A stretch of 37,937 bases of DNA from Endomicrobiia bacterium (lineage in GTDB: Bacteria; Elusimicrobiota; Endomicrobiia; DTEH01): assembly GCA_025060535.1 (NCBI GenBank), contig JANXCA010000009.1:1-37937 (forward strand). Direction: 5' to 3'. Below, piece by piece: positions 17,501-25,379 of this stretch (positions within the stretch are counted from its first letter, which is position 1; every line of letters starts with the position of its first letter). Position numbers and translations under genes: made by a program. The notes beneath the pieces were generated by a model, which was not told where the DNA came from, searched no databases, and saw only the letters and a program-made list of their open reading frames with translations.

Positions 17501-20318
17501 TTTGATTTGATATTACAAAATATCCAGTTGAAAAAGCAACTCCATATGGTTTTACTAAATATGGTTGAGAAGTAGAAGGATTCAAAGAAAAATTCCACTC
17601 ATTTTCTCCCCAACAATGAATCTGCCAATAATATGTAACAGAAGGATACAGTTTAGAAAATGTAAACATTACTGTTGTAGAGGTAACTTGTGGGTTTTCT
17701 AAATATATGTTTAGTTTCCATAAAGCTAAAGTATACCACCCATCACAAGTTTGCGGTAGAAATGTAGAAATGTTTAAAAAATAATGTTTCACACTATCAA
17801 AAGGATCTGGATCCTTGGGCTTTGTCCATTCAAAATATATAGGTCCTTCAAGAGATATTGGATTTATTATACCAGTTGGTTTAACTATATTATAATCAAA
17901 AGGAGCTTGTGGTAAAAAATCAATACAGAAAGTTTTTGGTGACTGAGATAAAGAAGGTGAAAATGTTTCAGTAGAAGTCCATATCCAGTATAAATTCTGT
18001 GGAGCATCAAGTGCTCTTATTCTAAAAAAATATGTTGCGTTTTCTATAATTTTTAAATCATATCCTTCTTGGGTACCTTCTTCTATAATTTTTGTTATTG
18101 CAGTAGAAACAAAAAAATCCCATCTTTTAAACCAATCTTCATACTCAAAAGGAGGTGCATTTTGATTAGGATTTCCAACATATCTCCATGCATTGGCTTC
18201 GTTTTTTGGCTCACGCCAACTTGAGATAAAAACCGCATACTCATATACACCATCTTGAGGATCAGGATCAAAAGTAGGTTGCCAACATAAGATTATAGGT
18301 GTGGATTTAGCAATGAAAATTTTATCATTATTTATTACTTTTTCCATTAAAGGATAATATGTGGTTCCTTCTAATACTATTTTATAAAAAGTTGCACCTT
18401 TTAAAATGGTAGGTGTTCCTGTAGGAAAAAATACTTCAAAATCACAAATAGGTTCATCTTTTTGGTTAATCCAAAACCAACCCAACGGAGTCTGTGTAGA
18501 AAGTTGTGGAAAACCTAAAAAGCTGCCTGAGTCATATGTTACTACATACCAATATATCTTTTTATTTTCATAATCCAATAACTCATTAGAAGATGGCTGT
18601 GTATATGGTGTCATCAAAAAGTAAGAAGTTGTTAATAATCCTTCTTTTGGAATCTTAATATAGTTTTCAAAACTTTCTGATGTAGAAAGAAATATCTCAT
18701 AGCCTATAACATAGTCATAAGGATCCACATCATATGCATCCTTAAAATCAAAAGAAATCTGTCCTGTATTAGTATGCACTACAGTATTTATAGGAGAAAT
18801 TAAAGGATTTGTGTGGAATTTAGGAGAAGTATTTTTAAAATTTACTATAAATTTAAAAATAGCTGTTGTTGAAGAAGCACCTTCTGAATCATAAGTAGTA
18901 AGTGTCCAATAATATGTTGTGTCATCTAATAAATTCTCAACTATAACATATGTTTGAGTGGTAGATAAATTTATAACCGGATGGCCTAATATATTTGAAG
19001 TAATATAAGTTGAAATTTTTAAAGTATAAGAAGATATAAAATCTCCATAGTCACTATCATTGCTTGCATCACTTAATGAAATTCCAGCATGCCAGCCTGC
19101 TTCTGACCAGTCTATTTTTACTGTAGTTGAAGAAATTACTATTGAAGTTGTGTTCCTTACAGGATCATATACAAAGTGCTTTAGAGGTGCATAACAACTT
19201 GGCAATGAATTAAAAGGAACCACATAAGGAGAAGATGAAGAAATTAACGACCAGTTATTTCTTTCATCTTTTGTTTTTATTGAAAAATAATAAAAATTAT
19301 TATTTAACAAACCAGTTATAACTACACTTGTAGAAGCATTAGGAACAACATTAACATTTTCTATAAAAAATACTTCAGTAGCTTCTGACCAAAGTGACTC
19401 GTTATTTATTTGTTGTCTATGATATCTTATTTTATAACCGCCAGAATAACTTGATGAATTATATAAAAAACCATCTTCATAGGAATCTTCATAAGGCAAA
19501 ATCCAATTAAGTTTTATGTGTCTAAATCCTGCCGAAACCAAAATAGATGTAATCCTTCTTGGAGGAGAAATATCAGGCTGTGCTATAGTAGTTACTTTAT
19601 TTGAAATTTCTGAAATGTTTCCAAGTTCATCTTCTGCCCACATTCTTATATAATAAGTAACACCTCCATTTAAACCTGTAAGTGTATACTTTGCAGACCA
19701 GATATAGGAGGGATATCCCCAAGTAGATATTTTAACTTGTGCTGCTAAGGGTGACCAATTATTAAAATTTTCATCTTCTGTATATTGAATATAGAAATAA
19801 CCAGATAAAGCTCCTATTATAGTGCCATTTATATAATCATCACTTCCTTCAAACTCTAATTCAATTTTACCTTCATGTATTCCACCAGTCGCATCTTTAA
19901 TATTAATATATGGCTTCCATAAAGTAAACCAGCCCGTTGCTGTATTTGATAAAGATACACTTTCATCTGATGAAGAAATAAATACTACAAAATAAAAAGT
20001 TGTATATTTACTTAATGAATTATTTAAAACAAATTTATCCAAACCTGAAATTGTTACTAATTGTTGTTCTCCAGGATAAACAGGCCCTGTAGAAAGCACA
20101 ATTTGAGCTGTGGAGGTAGACCAAGATATCTCTGAGAATGTGCTATATTGAATATAATAGCGGCTTCCTTCTGGTAAAATATCAGCTCCAGGATATGTCC
20201 AGATTAATTTTATACTTCCTTCTGAAAGATCATTACTTCCTGAAATTGAAATTAAGTCAGAAATATTAAAAGAAGCAAAAAGTTGAGTTGTTAATAAGCA
20301 TAAAAGTAAAATAAACAT
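14583..20318 (-). CDS. Giant secreted FN3-repeat surface protein with FlgD-Ig/sorting-type C-terminal domain
   Basis: Signal peptide (MFILLLCLLTTQLFA); repeated TYYWxVxAYDxxG strand motif; C-terminus VYDLNLRYVAKLKLEDTELVWDGRYDNKEVVPKGIYIYKIKIGNKTFTGTIIVAK. Confidence 0.85.
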   Translation of the reverse strand: MFILLLCLLTTQLFASFNISDLISISGSNDLSEGSIKLIWTYPGADILPEGSRYYIQYSTFSEISWSTSTAQIVLSTGPVYPGEQQLVTISGLDKFVLNNSLSKYTTFYFVVFISSSDESVSLSNTATGWFTLWKPYINIKDATGGIHEGKIELEFEGSDDYINGTIIGALSGYFYIQYTEDENFNNWSPLAAQVKISTWGYPSYIWSAKYTLTGLNGGVTYYIRMWAEDELGNISEISNKVTTIAQPDISPPRRITSILVSAGFRHIKLNWILPYEDSYEDGFLYNSSSYSGGYKIRYHRQQINNESLWSEATEVFFIENVNVVPNASTSVVITGLLNNNFYYFSIKTKDERNNWSLISSSSPYVVPFNSLPSCYAPLKHFVYDPVRNTTSIVISSTTVKIDWSEAGWHAGISLSDASNDSDYGDFISSYTLKISTYITSNILGHPVINLSTTQTYVIVENLLDDTTYYWTLTTYDSEGASSTTAIFKFIVNFKNTSPKFHTNPLISPINTVVHTNTGQISFDFKDAYDVDPYDYVIGYEIFLSTSESFENYIKIPKEGLLTTSYFLMTPYTQPSSNELLDYENKKIYWYVVTYDSGSFLGFPQLSTQTPLGWFWINQKDEPICDFEVFFPTGTPTILKGATFYKIVLEGTTYYPLMEKVINNDKIFIAKSTPIILCWQPTFDPDPQDGVYEYAVFISSWREPKNEANAWRYVGNPNQNAPPFEYEDWFKRWDFFVSTAITKIIEEGTQEGYDLKIIENATYFFRIRALDAPQNLYWIWTSTETFSPSLSQSPKTFCIDFLPQAPFDYNIVKPTGIINPISLEGPIYFEWTKPKDPDPFDSVKHYFLNISTFLPQTCDGWYTLALWKLNIYLENPQVTSTTVMFTFSKLYPSVTYYWQIHCWGENEWNFSLNPSTSQPYLVKPYGVAFSTGYFVISNQKPYKFNLLSPGVSINSPFAVGIKTFRPTFYWEQVYDPDNYDPIISSYVLVISSRANFSFQYSFYSSTTSFVLNFDLQPRTTYFWYVKAYDRFGNFQTPYSTFYFQTTNFEPRNFELEYPINDEVVNTTNPKFKFKNKGDPDEDIVFYTLYISSMSDFSVYEKYEDIASNLGKQLNSTIEIEVSFDFKENTQYFWQVVANDKYGGVSSSTVSSFWINSIEEEPKSFYVNITSGVIKERNIFLSWQPSYESDPKDYIHHYRIVISTFDSYVVGHSTYIIVLGSTTLNYNLDLSLLKENAIYYWWVEAYDSKGNYTKSISSYLFIVDLQDDLPDDFYLLSPGSTFTFVRIQHQPLNLTWTAANKTEWWKPINYKIFLGEAEKQTTNYFVLSLDPYKNYKEIQVISYSTSALKENTTYFWYVEAYNQIGKKTSQINYFFVDLQNDPPEFFEIYYPSGTVLTRNPKFCWSLAVDKDDNIVYYELKLSTRSNFPSKITTTTIISSTVSVHTIEYKLLMNTTYYWKIVAYDSRGLWRDSNVFQFYVPYFRPNPVEILSPKGETNLRKPVFKWSPSSHQEPNTKIIKYRLKVFSKEDFSESIIDVEVSTTTYQPQINLTQNTTYYYEVLAIDEEGISSDANKESFFVGIINIPSRVEKITYQQQQYRFILYWQKVQTYTDGSAADDIKGYNIYRSQDYETLLSTDTVYKFVSSTITMFIDYIYFTTYYYFIKAITYGDIESAPSDVITSFNSGSRIIPLEEIRMIIPKFVDEEILDLGYKIQVATMSVKEEDIDRLNVIMRYKLEVIKNNKNITYTLPQPISLEISLKNNFQEDYLNNDKFRPLVFFNNGVEYVLIPTYYEKEKNILRCTLKNTGEYVIRKVIHFSEEPAIVNIYPRKIFTPLSPKNNKIHFVIFNPTLSTPEGEVYDLNLRYVAKLKLEDTELVWDGRYDNKEVVPKGIYIYKIKIGNKTFTGTIIVAK

Positions 20319-20327
20319 ATTCTTTAA

Positions 20328-20801
20328 TTAATATACTAACTTTTTAATTATAATTTCAACACAAATCTTAATTTCTTCCGCTACCTGTAGATATACACTC
20401 TCTGGCTGACCAATTGGATCAAATATCTCTGGCTGAGAAAAAAAACCAGCAAATTTTTTCAAAAGATAACATTTATCAAAGAATTCTTTAAAGTTTTTAT
20501 ATATAAAATCAAGTTGTTTATTTTCCATTACCAATACCAAATCAGAAATTTCTAAAAGTGGCTGACTTATTCTGGTAGGTATATGCTTTGAAAGATCTTT
20601 CTCTTTAATGTTATAGAGTTTAAAAAGTTTTTTTATACTTTCAGGTAAACAGAAATCTTCTTCAGCTATTATTCCACAAGAATAAACCTTTATACTATCT
20701 ATGTTATATTTAGCCAAAAGATGTAAAGTATATCCCTCGGCAAAAACACTTCTAAATACATTGCCGTTACACACATAAAGTATTGTTTTTGTCTGTTTCA
20801 T
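20328..20801 (-). CDS. Low-molecular-weight protein tyrosine phosphatase family protein (Wzb-like)
   Basis: P-loop CNGNVFRS (C-x5-R) near N-terminus and EIFDPIGQP general-acid DP motif. Confidence 0.85.
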   Translation of the reverse strand: MKQTKTILYVCNGNVFRSVFAEGYTLHLLAKYNIDSIKVYSCGIIAEEDFCLPESIKKLFKLYNIKEKDLSKHIPTRISQPLLEISDLVLVMENKQLDFIYKNFKEFFDKCYLLKKFAGFFSQPEIFDPIGQPESVYLQVAEEIKICVEIIIKKLVY

Positions 20802-20803
20802 CT

Positions 20804-22180
20804 TTATTCTACAAAAATAGGATTTGTTGCTAACATATGAGGATATTCAGATTCTATCCAGATTCTATAATAAGAAAGATTTTGTGGTTTATTGTCAGAA
20901 AAAACTATTTTTTTTGGAGTAATATCTTTAGTTTCATAGATTAAATCTCCATTTTTTATTATACACACCTTTATATTTTTATTTTCGTTATTTGAGAAAT
21001 AAACATTGAATTCAAAAGTTAAAACTTCTTTATCAAATTTATACCTTCCTCCAAAAACTACAGGCTGAGAAGATATTTTTAAATCAGAAATTATAAGCTC
21101 TTTTTTATCGTCCCTCCAAACAGCATAAAAATTTCCATTTTTTAAAGAAGAAAGTATAGACTCCTTATTTTTTTGTTTAGTAAACACTATGTTTTTTCTT
21201 ATAAAAAAAGAAAAATTATTTTCAACAAAATCAATTTCAGAATAACACCATATAGGTGAGTTCCTTTTTCCTTCACAGTATTCTTTTAAAACTTCATCCC
21301 AGATACCTCCAATATTTCCAACTTTTCTGTAACCTTCCGCAAATATACTAAATCCATCATAATTAAAAGTTTTTAGTAACGATTCATAATATGGTTTAGT
21401 TTGTGTATAAATTTTAAGTTTTTTTATTGTTTTTAGTATTTTTTTATCTTCATAGTTAGTTGCTTCAGGATGTGCCCAGATAATAATAGAGTTAGTTTTT
21501 AAACTATTTATATAATTAATAAATTCTTGATAAGGTTTTTCATCAAAATTTTTATATTGATGATATTTTTTTTCTAAAAACGGAAAATTAGATAATAACA
21601 AAATTAAAGAAACTACAAACAAAAATTTTGATTTTAATAATAACGAAAAAAAAACTAATAAAATAGGCCAAAAAGATTTTAAATTAAATTTTTTAATATT
21701 TATCTCATTTCCTAAAATAGGCATCTTTAAATAATAATTTTTATTACTTAAACCCACAATTAAAAGATGTTTATGCAAGTTATTAATAACTAATGAATCT
21801 TTTTCTGTTGACCAAAAATAATGTGTAGTTAGTTCTACTGCAGGAATTACTATTACATCTTGCTGTTTTTTATTTATATAATCTATCTCATTTAGATACT
21901 TTTCAATACCTAAATTCATCACAGAAGGACCACTATATGTTTTTTTAATTATATTTCTAAATGGCCATACTCCAAATTCCACCTTCTGTAAAAAATGATC
22001 AGTTAGAATTACACAATCAATTTTATTTTGTTTTGCTATTTCTACTATTTGATTTATAGAATATTTTGAACCACTAAATTCAGAATGAATGTGAAGAATA
22101 CAATTTAACTTTATAAGATCTTCACAAAAACAAAATTTTATTAATAAACTCAAATATAAAAAGAAAAACAACTTCTTCAT
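20804..22180 (-). CDS. Exported/membrane PHP-domain protein (CehA-like)
   Basis: LHIHSEFSGSKYSINQIVEIAKQNKIDCVILTDH, PAVELTTHYF, IIWAHPEA; N-terminal signal/TM and an internal pair of TM helices; C-terminal NGNFYAVWR...YRIWIESEYPHMLATNPIFV. Confidence 0.82.
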   Translation of the reverse strand: MKKLFFFLYLSLLIKFCFCEDLIKLNCILHIHSEFSGSKYSINQIVEIAKQNKIDCVILTDHFLQKVEFGVWPFRNIIKKTYSGPSVMNLGIEKYLNEIDYINKKQQDVIVIPAVELTTHYFWSTEKDSLVINNLHKHLLIVGLSNKNYYLKMPILGNEINIKKFNLKSFWPILLVFFSLLLKSKFLFVVSLILLLSNFPFLEKKYHQYKNFDEKPYQEFINYINSLKTNSIIIWAHPEATNYEDKKILKTIKKLKIYTQTKPYYESLLKTFNYDGFSIFAEGYRKVGNIGGIWDEVLKEYCEGKRNSPIWCYSEIDFVENNFSFFIRKNIVFTKQKNKESILSSLKNGNFYAVWRDDKKELIISDLKISSQPVVFGGRYKFDKEVLTFEFNVYFSNNENKNIKVCIIKNGDLIYETKDITPKKIVFSDNKPQNLSYYRIWIESEYPHMLATNPIFVE

Positions 22181-23463
22181 TTTTTAGTAGAAAAAATATT
22201 AGTATAAAGACTTTCTAATAAAAAAATCATTCTTTCTATACTAAACTGTGGATAACCATCTATTATTTTGTTTACCCAAACTTTAGCATTACTTGACATT
22301 TCAGTCCTTAATTTTACATCCATCAACAGCCTAACTACTGCTTCGGCTAATTTTTTGGAATCTTGTGGTTCAACTAAAATACCTGTATGAAGGTCTACTA
22401 CAACTGAACTAATTCCTTGAACTTTTGTAGCAATCACTGGTTTTCCTAAAAGTTGTGCTAAAACTATAGTCTTACCCATACCTTCATTCAAAGATGGCTG
22501 AACATATATATCCATTATTGAAATTAACTCAACTACATTTTCTCTCATACCAGTGAATATAACTTTAATTTTTTTATCTTTTAATGTTTTTTCAAAAATT
22601 TTTATATTATTTTTTTGTCCATAATAAAAACTTTTAGATAAACTTACAACTTTAAAATGTTGTTCTGTAAGGAGTTTTTCTAATTTTTTTCTTTCAGAAC
22701 CGTCTCCCACAATAAGAAAAGAAAAAGAAGAATTTAAAAAATTACAAATAAAAGGTATCGCTTCTATCAAATATCTTACACCTTTAACAGGCTCAAGCCG
22801 TGCTACTGTGCCTATAATCATGTTTTCTTTTATGTTAAATTCTTCTTTTAGATTATTCAATTCGTGATATGTAATCTGTAGATTATAATCAACTCCTGAG
22901 GGTATCACAACCCATTGATTAATTTTGCCGATCCCATACATAAGAGATTCATTTTTCTCACCATCAGTTAAAGCAACAATTTTGTCAGTTATTTTTGCAG
23001 TAATTTTTTCAATCACTAGAAACATAAATGTAATAAGTTTATTATAATATCCGTAAAAAATATGACCATGAGGAGTATGAATTATTTTTATATTTCGGAA
23101 TTCAAGACTAAAAGTCCGCAACAAAAATGCTGCCCATCTACCTAAAATACCGCCTTTTGAAGTATGTGTATGGACTATATCTGGTTTTTCTTTTTTTATT
23201 ATATTTAAAATTCTCAAAAAAGCAACTAAATCTTTTATAAAAGAAATTTTTCTTTGCAGTTCTTCAATATAATAAGTTTTAAAATTTAAGGTAGAAATAT
23301 TAAAATCTAAACTTTTTGTTTTACCACCATATATTAATACTATCTCATAATCATACTTTACAGGTTCTTTCTTTAATGCAAAGTATTTACAACTAATCAA
23401 GACATTTTCAGAGGAACCACCTTTATCAAGACGTGTTATGATATGAATAATTTTAAGTTTCAT
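22177..23463 (-). CDS. Glycosyltransferase family 4
   Basis: IHIITRLDKGGSSENVL, DIVHTHTSKGGILGRWAA, IIGTVARLEPVKGVRYLIEAI, VQPSLNEGMGKTIVLAQLLGKPVIAT. Confidence 0.92.
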   Translation of the reverse strand: MKLKIIHIITRLDKGGSSENVLISCKYFALKKEPVKYDYEIVLIYGGKTKSLDFNISTLNFKTYYIEELQRKISFIKDLVAFLRILNIIKKEKPDIVHTHTSKGGILGRWAAFLLRTFSLEFRNIKIIHTPHGHIFYGYYNKLITFMFLVIEKITAKITDKIVALTDGEKNESLMYGIGKINQWVVIPSGVDYNLQITYHELNNLKEEFNIKENMIIGTVARLEPVKGVRYLIEAIPFICNFLNSSFSFLIVGDGSERKKLEKLLTEQHFKVVSLSKSFYYGQKNNIKIFEKTLKDKKIKVIFTGMRENVVELISIMDIYVQPSLNEGMGKTIVLAQLLGKPVIATKVQGISSVVVDLHTGILVEPQDSKKLAEAVVRLLMDVKLRTEMSSNAKVWVNKIIDGYPQFSIERMIFLLESLYTNIFSTKK

Positions 23464-24545
23464 TTTTTTAATAAAATTTCAACAACTTCTGAATCAGCTA
23501 AAAATCTCATAGGAGGGCCCCAAACACCAGCACCTGATGTAACTATTAATACTGAGTTATTTTTTTTATAAATACCATAGAAATATTTATAAAAAATTCT
23601 CACAAAGATATGAAAAGGGAAAATCTGCCCTCTATGAATATGTCCTGAGATCATTATTAAATCAAAATTTTTTGATATTTCCTCAAAATAAAGTGGTTGA
23701 TGTGAGATCAAAATATTTAATTTGTTTTTAATATAATGTTTTGATAAAATTTCCATTACTTCTTGTTTTGACAAATCTTCAGTAATAATATCACCCAGTC
23801 CTATAAAATTTATATCTCCTATACACAATGAATTATTTCTTAAAATCTTATAACCTAAACTACTAAAAATTTCTGAAGCTTTATTAATTCCGAAATAATA
23901 TTCGTGATTACCAAATACCACAATAGTAGGGATTTTATAAGAATGAATTTTCCTAACCATCTCATCATTAATTTTAAAACCATATTCTAATATATCACCT
24001 ACTAATACTAAAACATCAGGTTGAGAATTTTTTATTTTTTCATACAATTTTAAAAACCATAAATTTTTATGTCTACAACTTAAATGTGTATCTGAGATAA
24101 AAATTATTTTATAGTTTTTATTTAAATTATCAAACTTAAAAGTAATTCTATTAAAATTAGGCAACTTTATTCCTTCATAAGTAGCTTTAATAATATAAAT
24201 TAAAGATACACCTAAGAATAAACAAATAATTATTCTTCTATCAATTTTTTTAAACAAAAATAAAAAAATTTCTCCTATAAAGCACCAAAAAGACATTATC
24301 AAAACTAATCCTATCCAAAAAAACCCTAAAATAAAAATATATTCTAAAACTCCACAACTAAATCTTACACGTAAAAATAAACTCAAGATAGAAACTATAA
24401 ATAAACCCAAAAAAACTTTCCTAAAATAAATTATATTTTTTCTTACAAATGGAAAATCTGAAATAAACTTAAGAATAAACAAATGAGATAAAAAGAAAAA
24501 AAACAATAAACTCAAAAAAATCAAACCAAATGCAAAATACTTCAT
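23460..24545 (-). CDS. Membrane-anchored metallophosphoesterase (YkuE/YaeI-like)
   Basis: IIFISDTHLSCRHKN, VLVGDILEYG, VVFGNHEYYFG, LISHQPLYF, ISGHIHRGQ; preceded by several TM helices. Start placed at MKYFAFGL (ATGA overlap with upstream stop) rather than the ORF-track start at 24632. Confidence 0.88.
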   Translation of the reverse strand: MKYFAFGLIFLSLLFFFFLSHLFILKFISDFPFVRKNIIYFRKVFLGLFIVSILSLFLRVRFSCGVLEYIFILGFFWIGLVLIMSFWCFIGEIFLFLFKKIDRRIIICLFLGVSLIYIIKATYEGIKLPNFNRITFKFDNLNKNYKIIFISDTHLSCRHKNLWFLKLYEKIKNSQPDVLVLVGDILEYGFKINDEMVRKIHSYKIPTIVVFGNHEYYFGINKASEIFSSLGYKILRNNSLCIGDINFIGLGDIITEDLSKQEVMEILSKHYIKNKLNILISHQPLYFEEISKNFDLIMISGHIHRGQIFPFHIFVRIFYKYFYGIYKKNNSVLIVTSGAGVWGPPMRFLADSEVVEILLKK

Positions 24546-25375
24546 TTTTTTACAGAATATATAATAAATGAAGGAGATATTATAAATCCAGTAAAAAAAT
24601 ATACAATTTTTGATATTATAAAATATAAGCACTTAAAAATTGAAACAATTTCATTTAAAAATTTTAATTGTCTATATGGATCGCCTAAAGTTAAATAAAG
24701 ATACGCTTTATTATTTAAAATTCTAAATCCATTCTTTAATAAAAGCCATTTTAATGACCTAAATGTAAAACCAAAATTATGATATACAAAAGGAGATTTA
24801 ATAAACAATTTTACTATATTTATTAGTTTCTCTAAATAAATATGAAATAAAGCATTCTTTACCCTTATTATCAAAATACCATTTTCAGTTAAAATTTCAT
24901 TAATATATTTAATTGCTTTATTTATATCATTTATCTCATATAACACATCAATTAAAATAATTACATCAAAAAATTTTAAAGGAAATTTTATATGAAGAAA
25001 ATCACCTAAATAAATTTTATCTTCACCAATTAAAGTTTTTGCAGACTCTACAGACCTTTTTACTAATTCAACACCATATACATCATATCCTATATTTTGT
25101 AAATATTTTAAAAAATACCCACTTCCAAAACCTACTTCTAAGACTTTAATTTTTGTAGTTTTGTATCTTTTAATAAGAAATTTTTTTATTTTATAATAAA
25201 TACTACTTTTAGACATATCAATAATTCTTTGCATTTCAAAATATTTATCATAATATGACTCTATCTCTAAAGAAGATTTTCTTATTTTATTTTGATAAAA
25301 ACCACATTTTTTACAAATAAATAAGTTTTTATATTCTTTAATTTTATAAGAATTACAAATTATACAACTCTGCAT
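24542..25375 (-). CDS. Class I SAM-dependent methyltransferase with N-terminal zinc ribbon
   Basis: CIICNSYKIKEYKNLFICKKCGFYQ zinc ribbon; VLEVGFGSGYFLKYLQNIGYDVYGVEL motif I; FDVIILIDVLYEI. Confidence 0.88.
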   Translation of the reverse strand: MQSCIICNSYKIKEYKNLFICKKCGFYQNKIRKSSLEIESYYDKYFEMQRIIDMSKSSIYYKIKKFLIKRYKTTKIKVLEVGFGSGYFLKYLQNIGYDVYGVELVKRSVESAKTLIGEDKIYLGDFLHIKFPLKFFDVIILIDVLYEINDINKAIKYINEILTENGILIIRVKNALFHIYLEKLINIVKLFIKSPFVYHNFGFTFRSLKWLLLKNGFRILNNKAYLYLTLGDPYRQLKFLNEIVSIFKCLYFIISKIVYFFTGFIISPSFIIYSVKK

Positions 25376-25379
25376 AACT

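Noticed and set aside
14583-20318. Possible CRISPR-like or tandem DNA repeats in the giant gene
   Set aside because: Repetition is at protein level (FN3 strand motifs); nucleotide copies are diverged and irregularly spaced.
24546-24632. N-terminal 29-aa extension of the metallophosphoesterase ORF
   Set aside because: Overlaps the upstream methyltransferase; the ATGA-coupled start at 24545 followed by a TM helix is more plausible.
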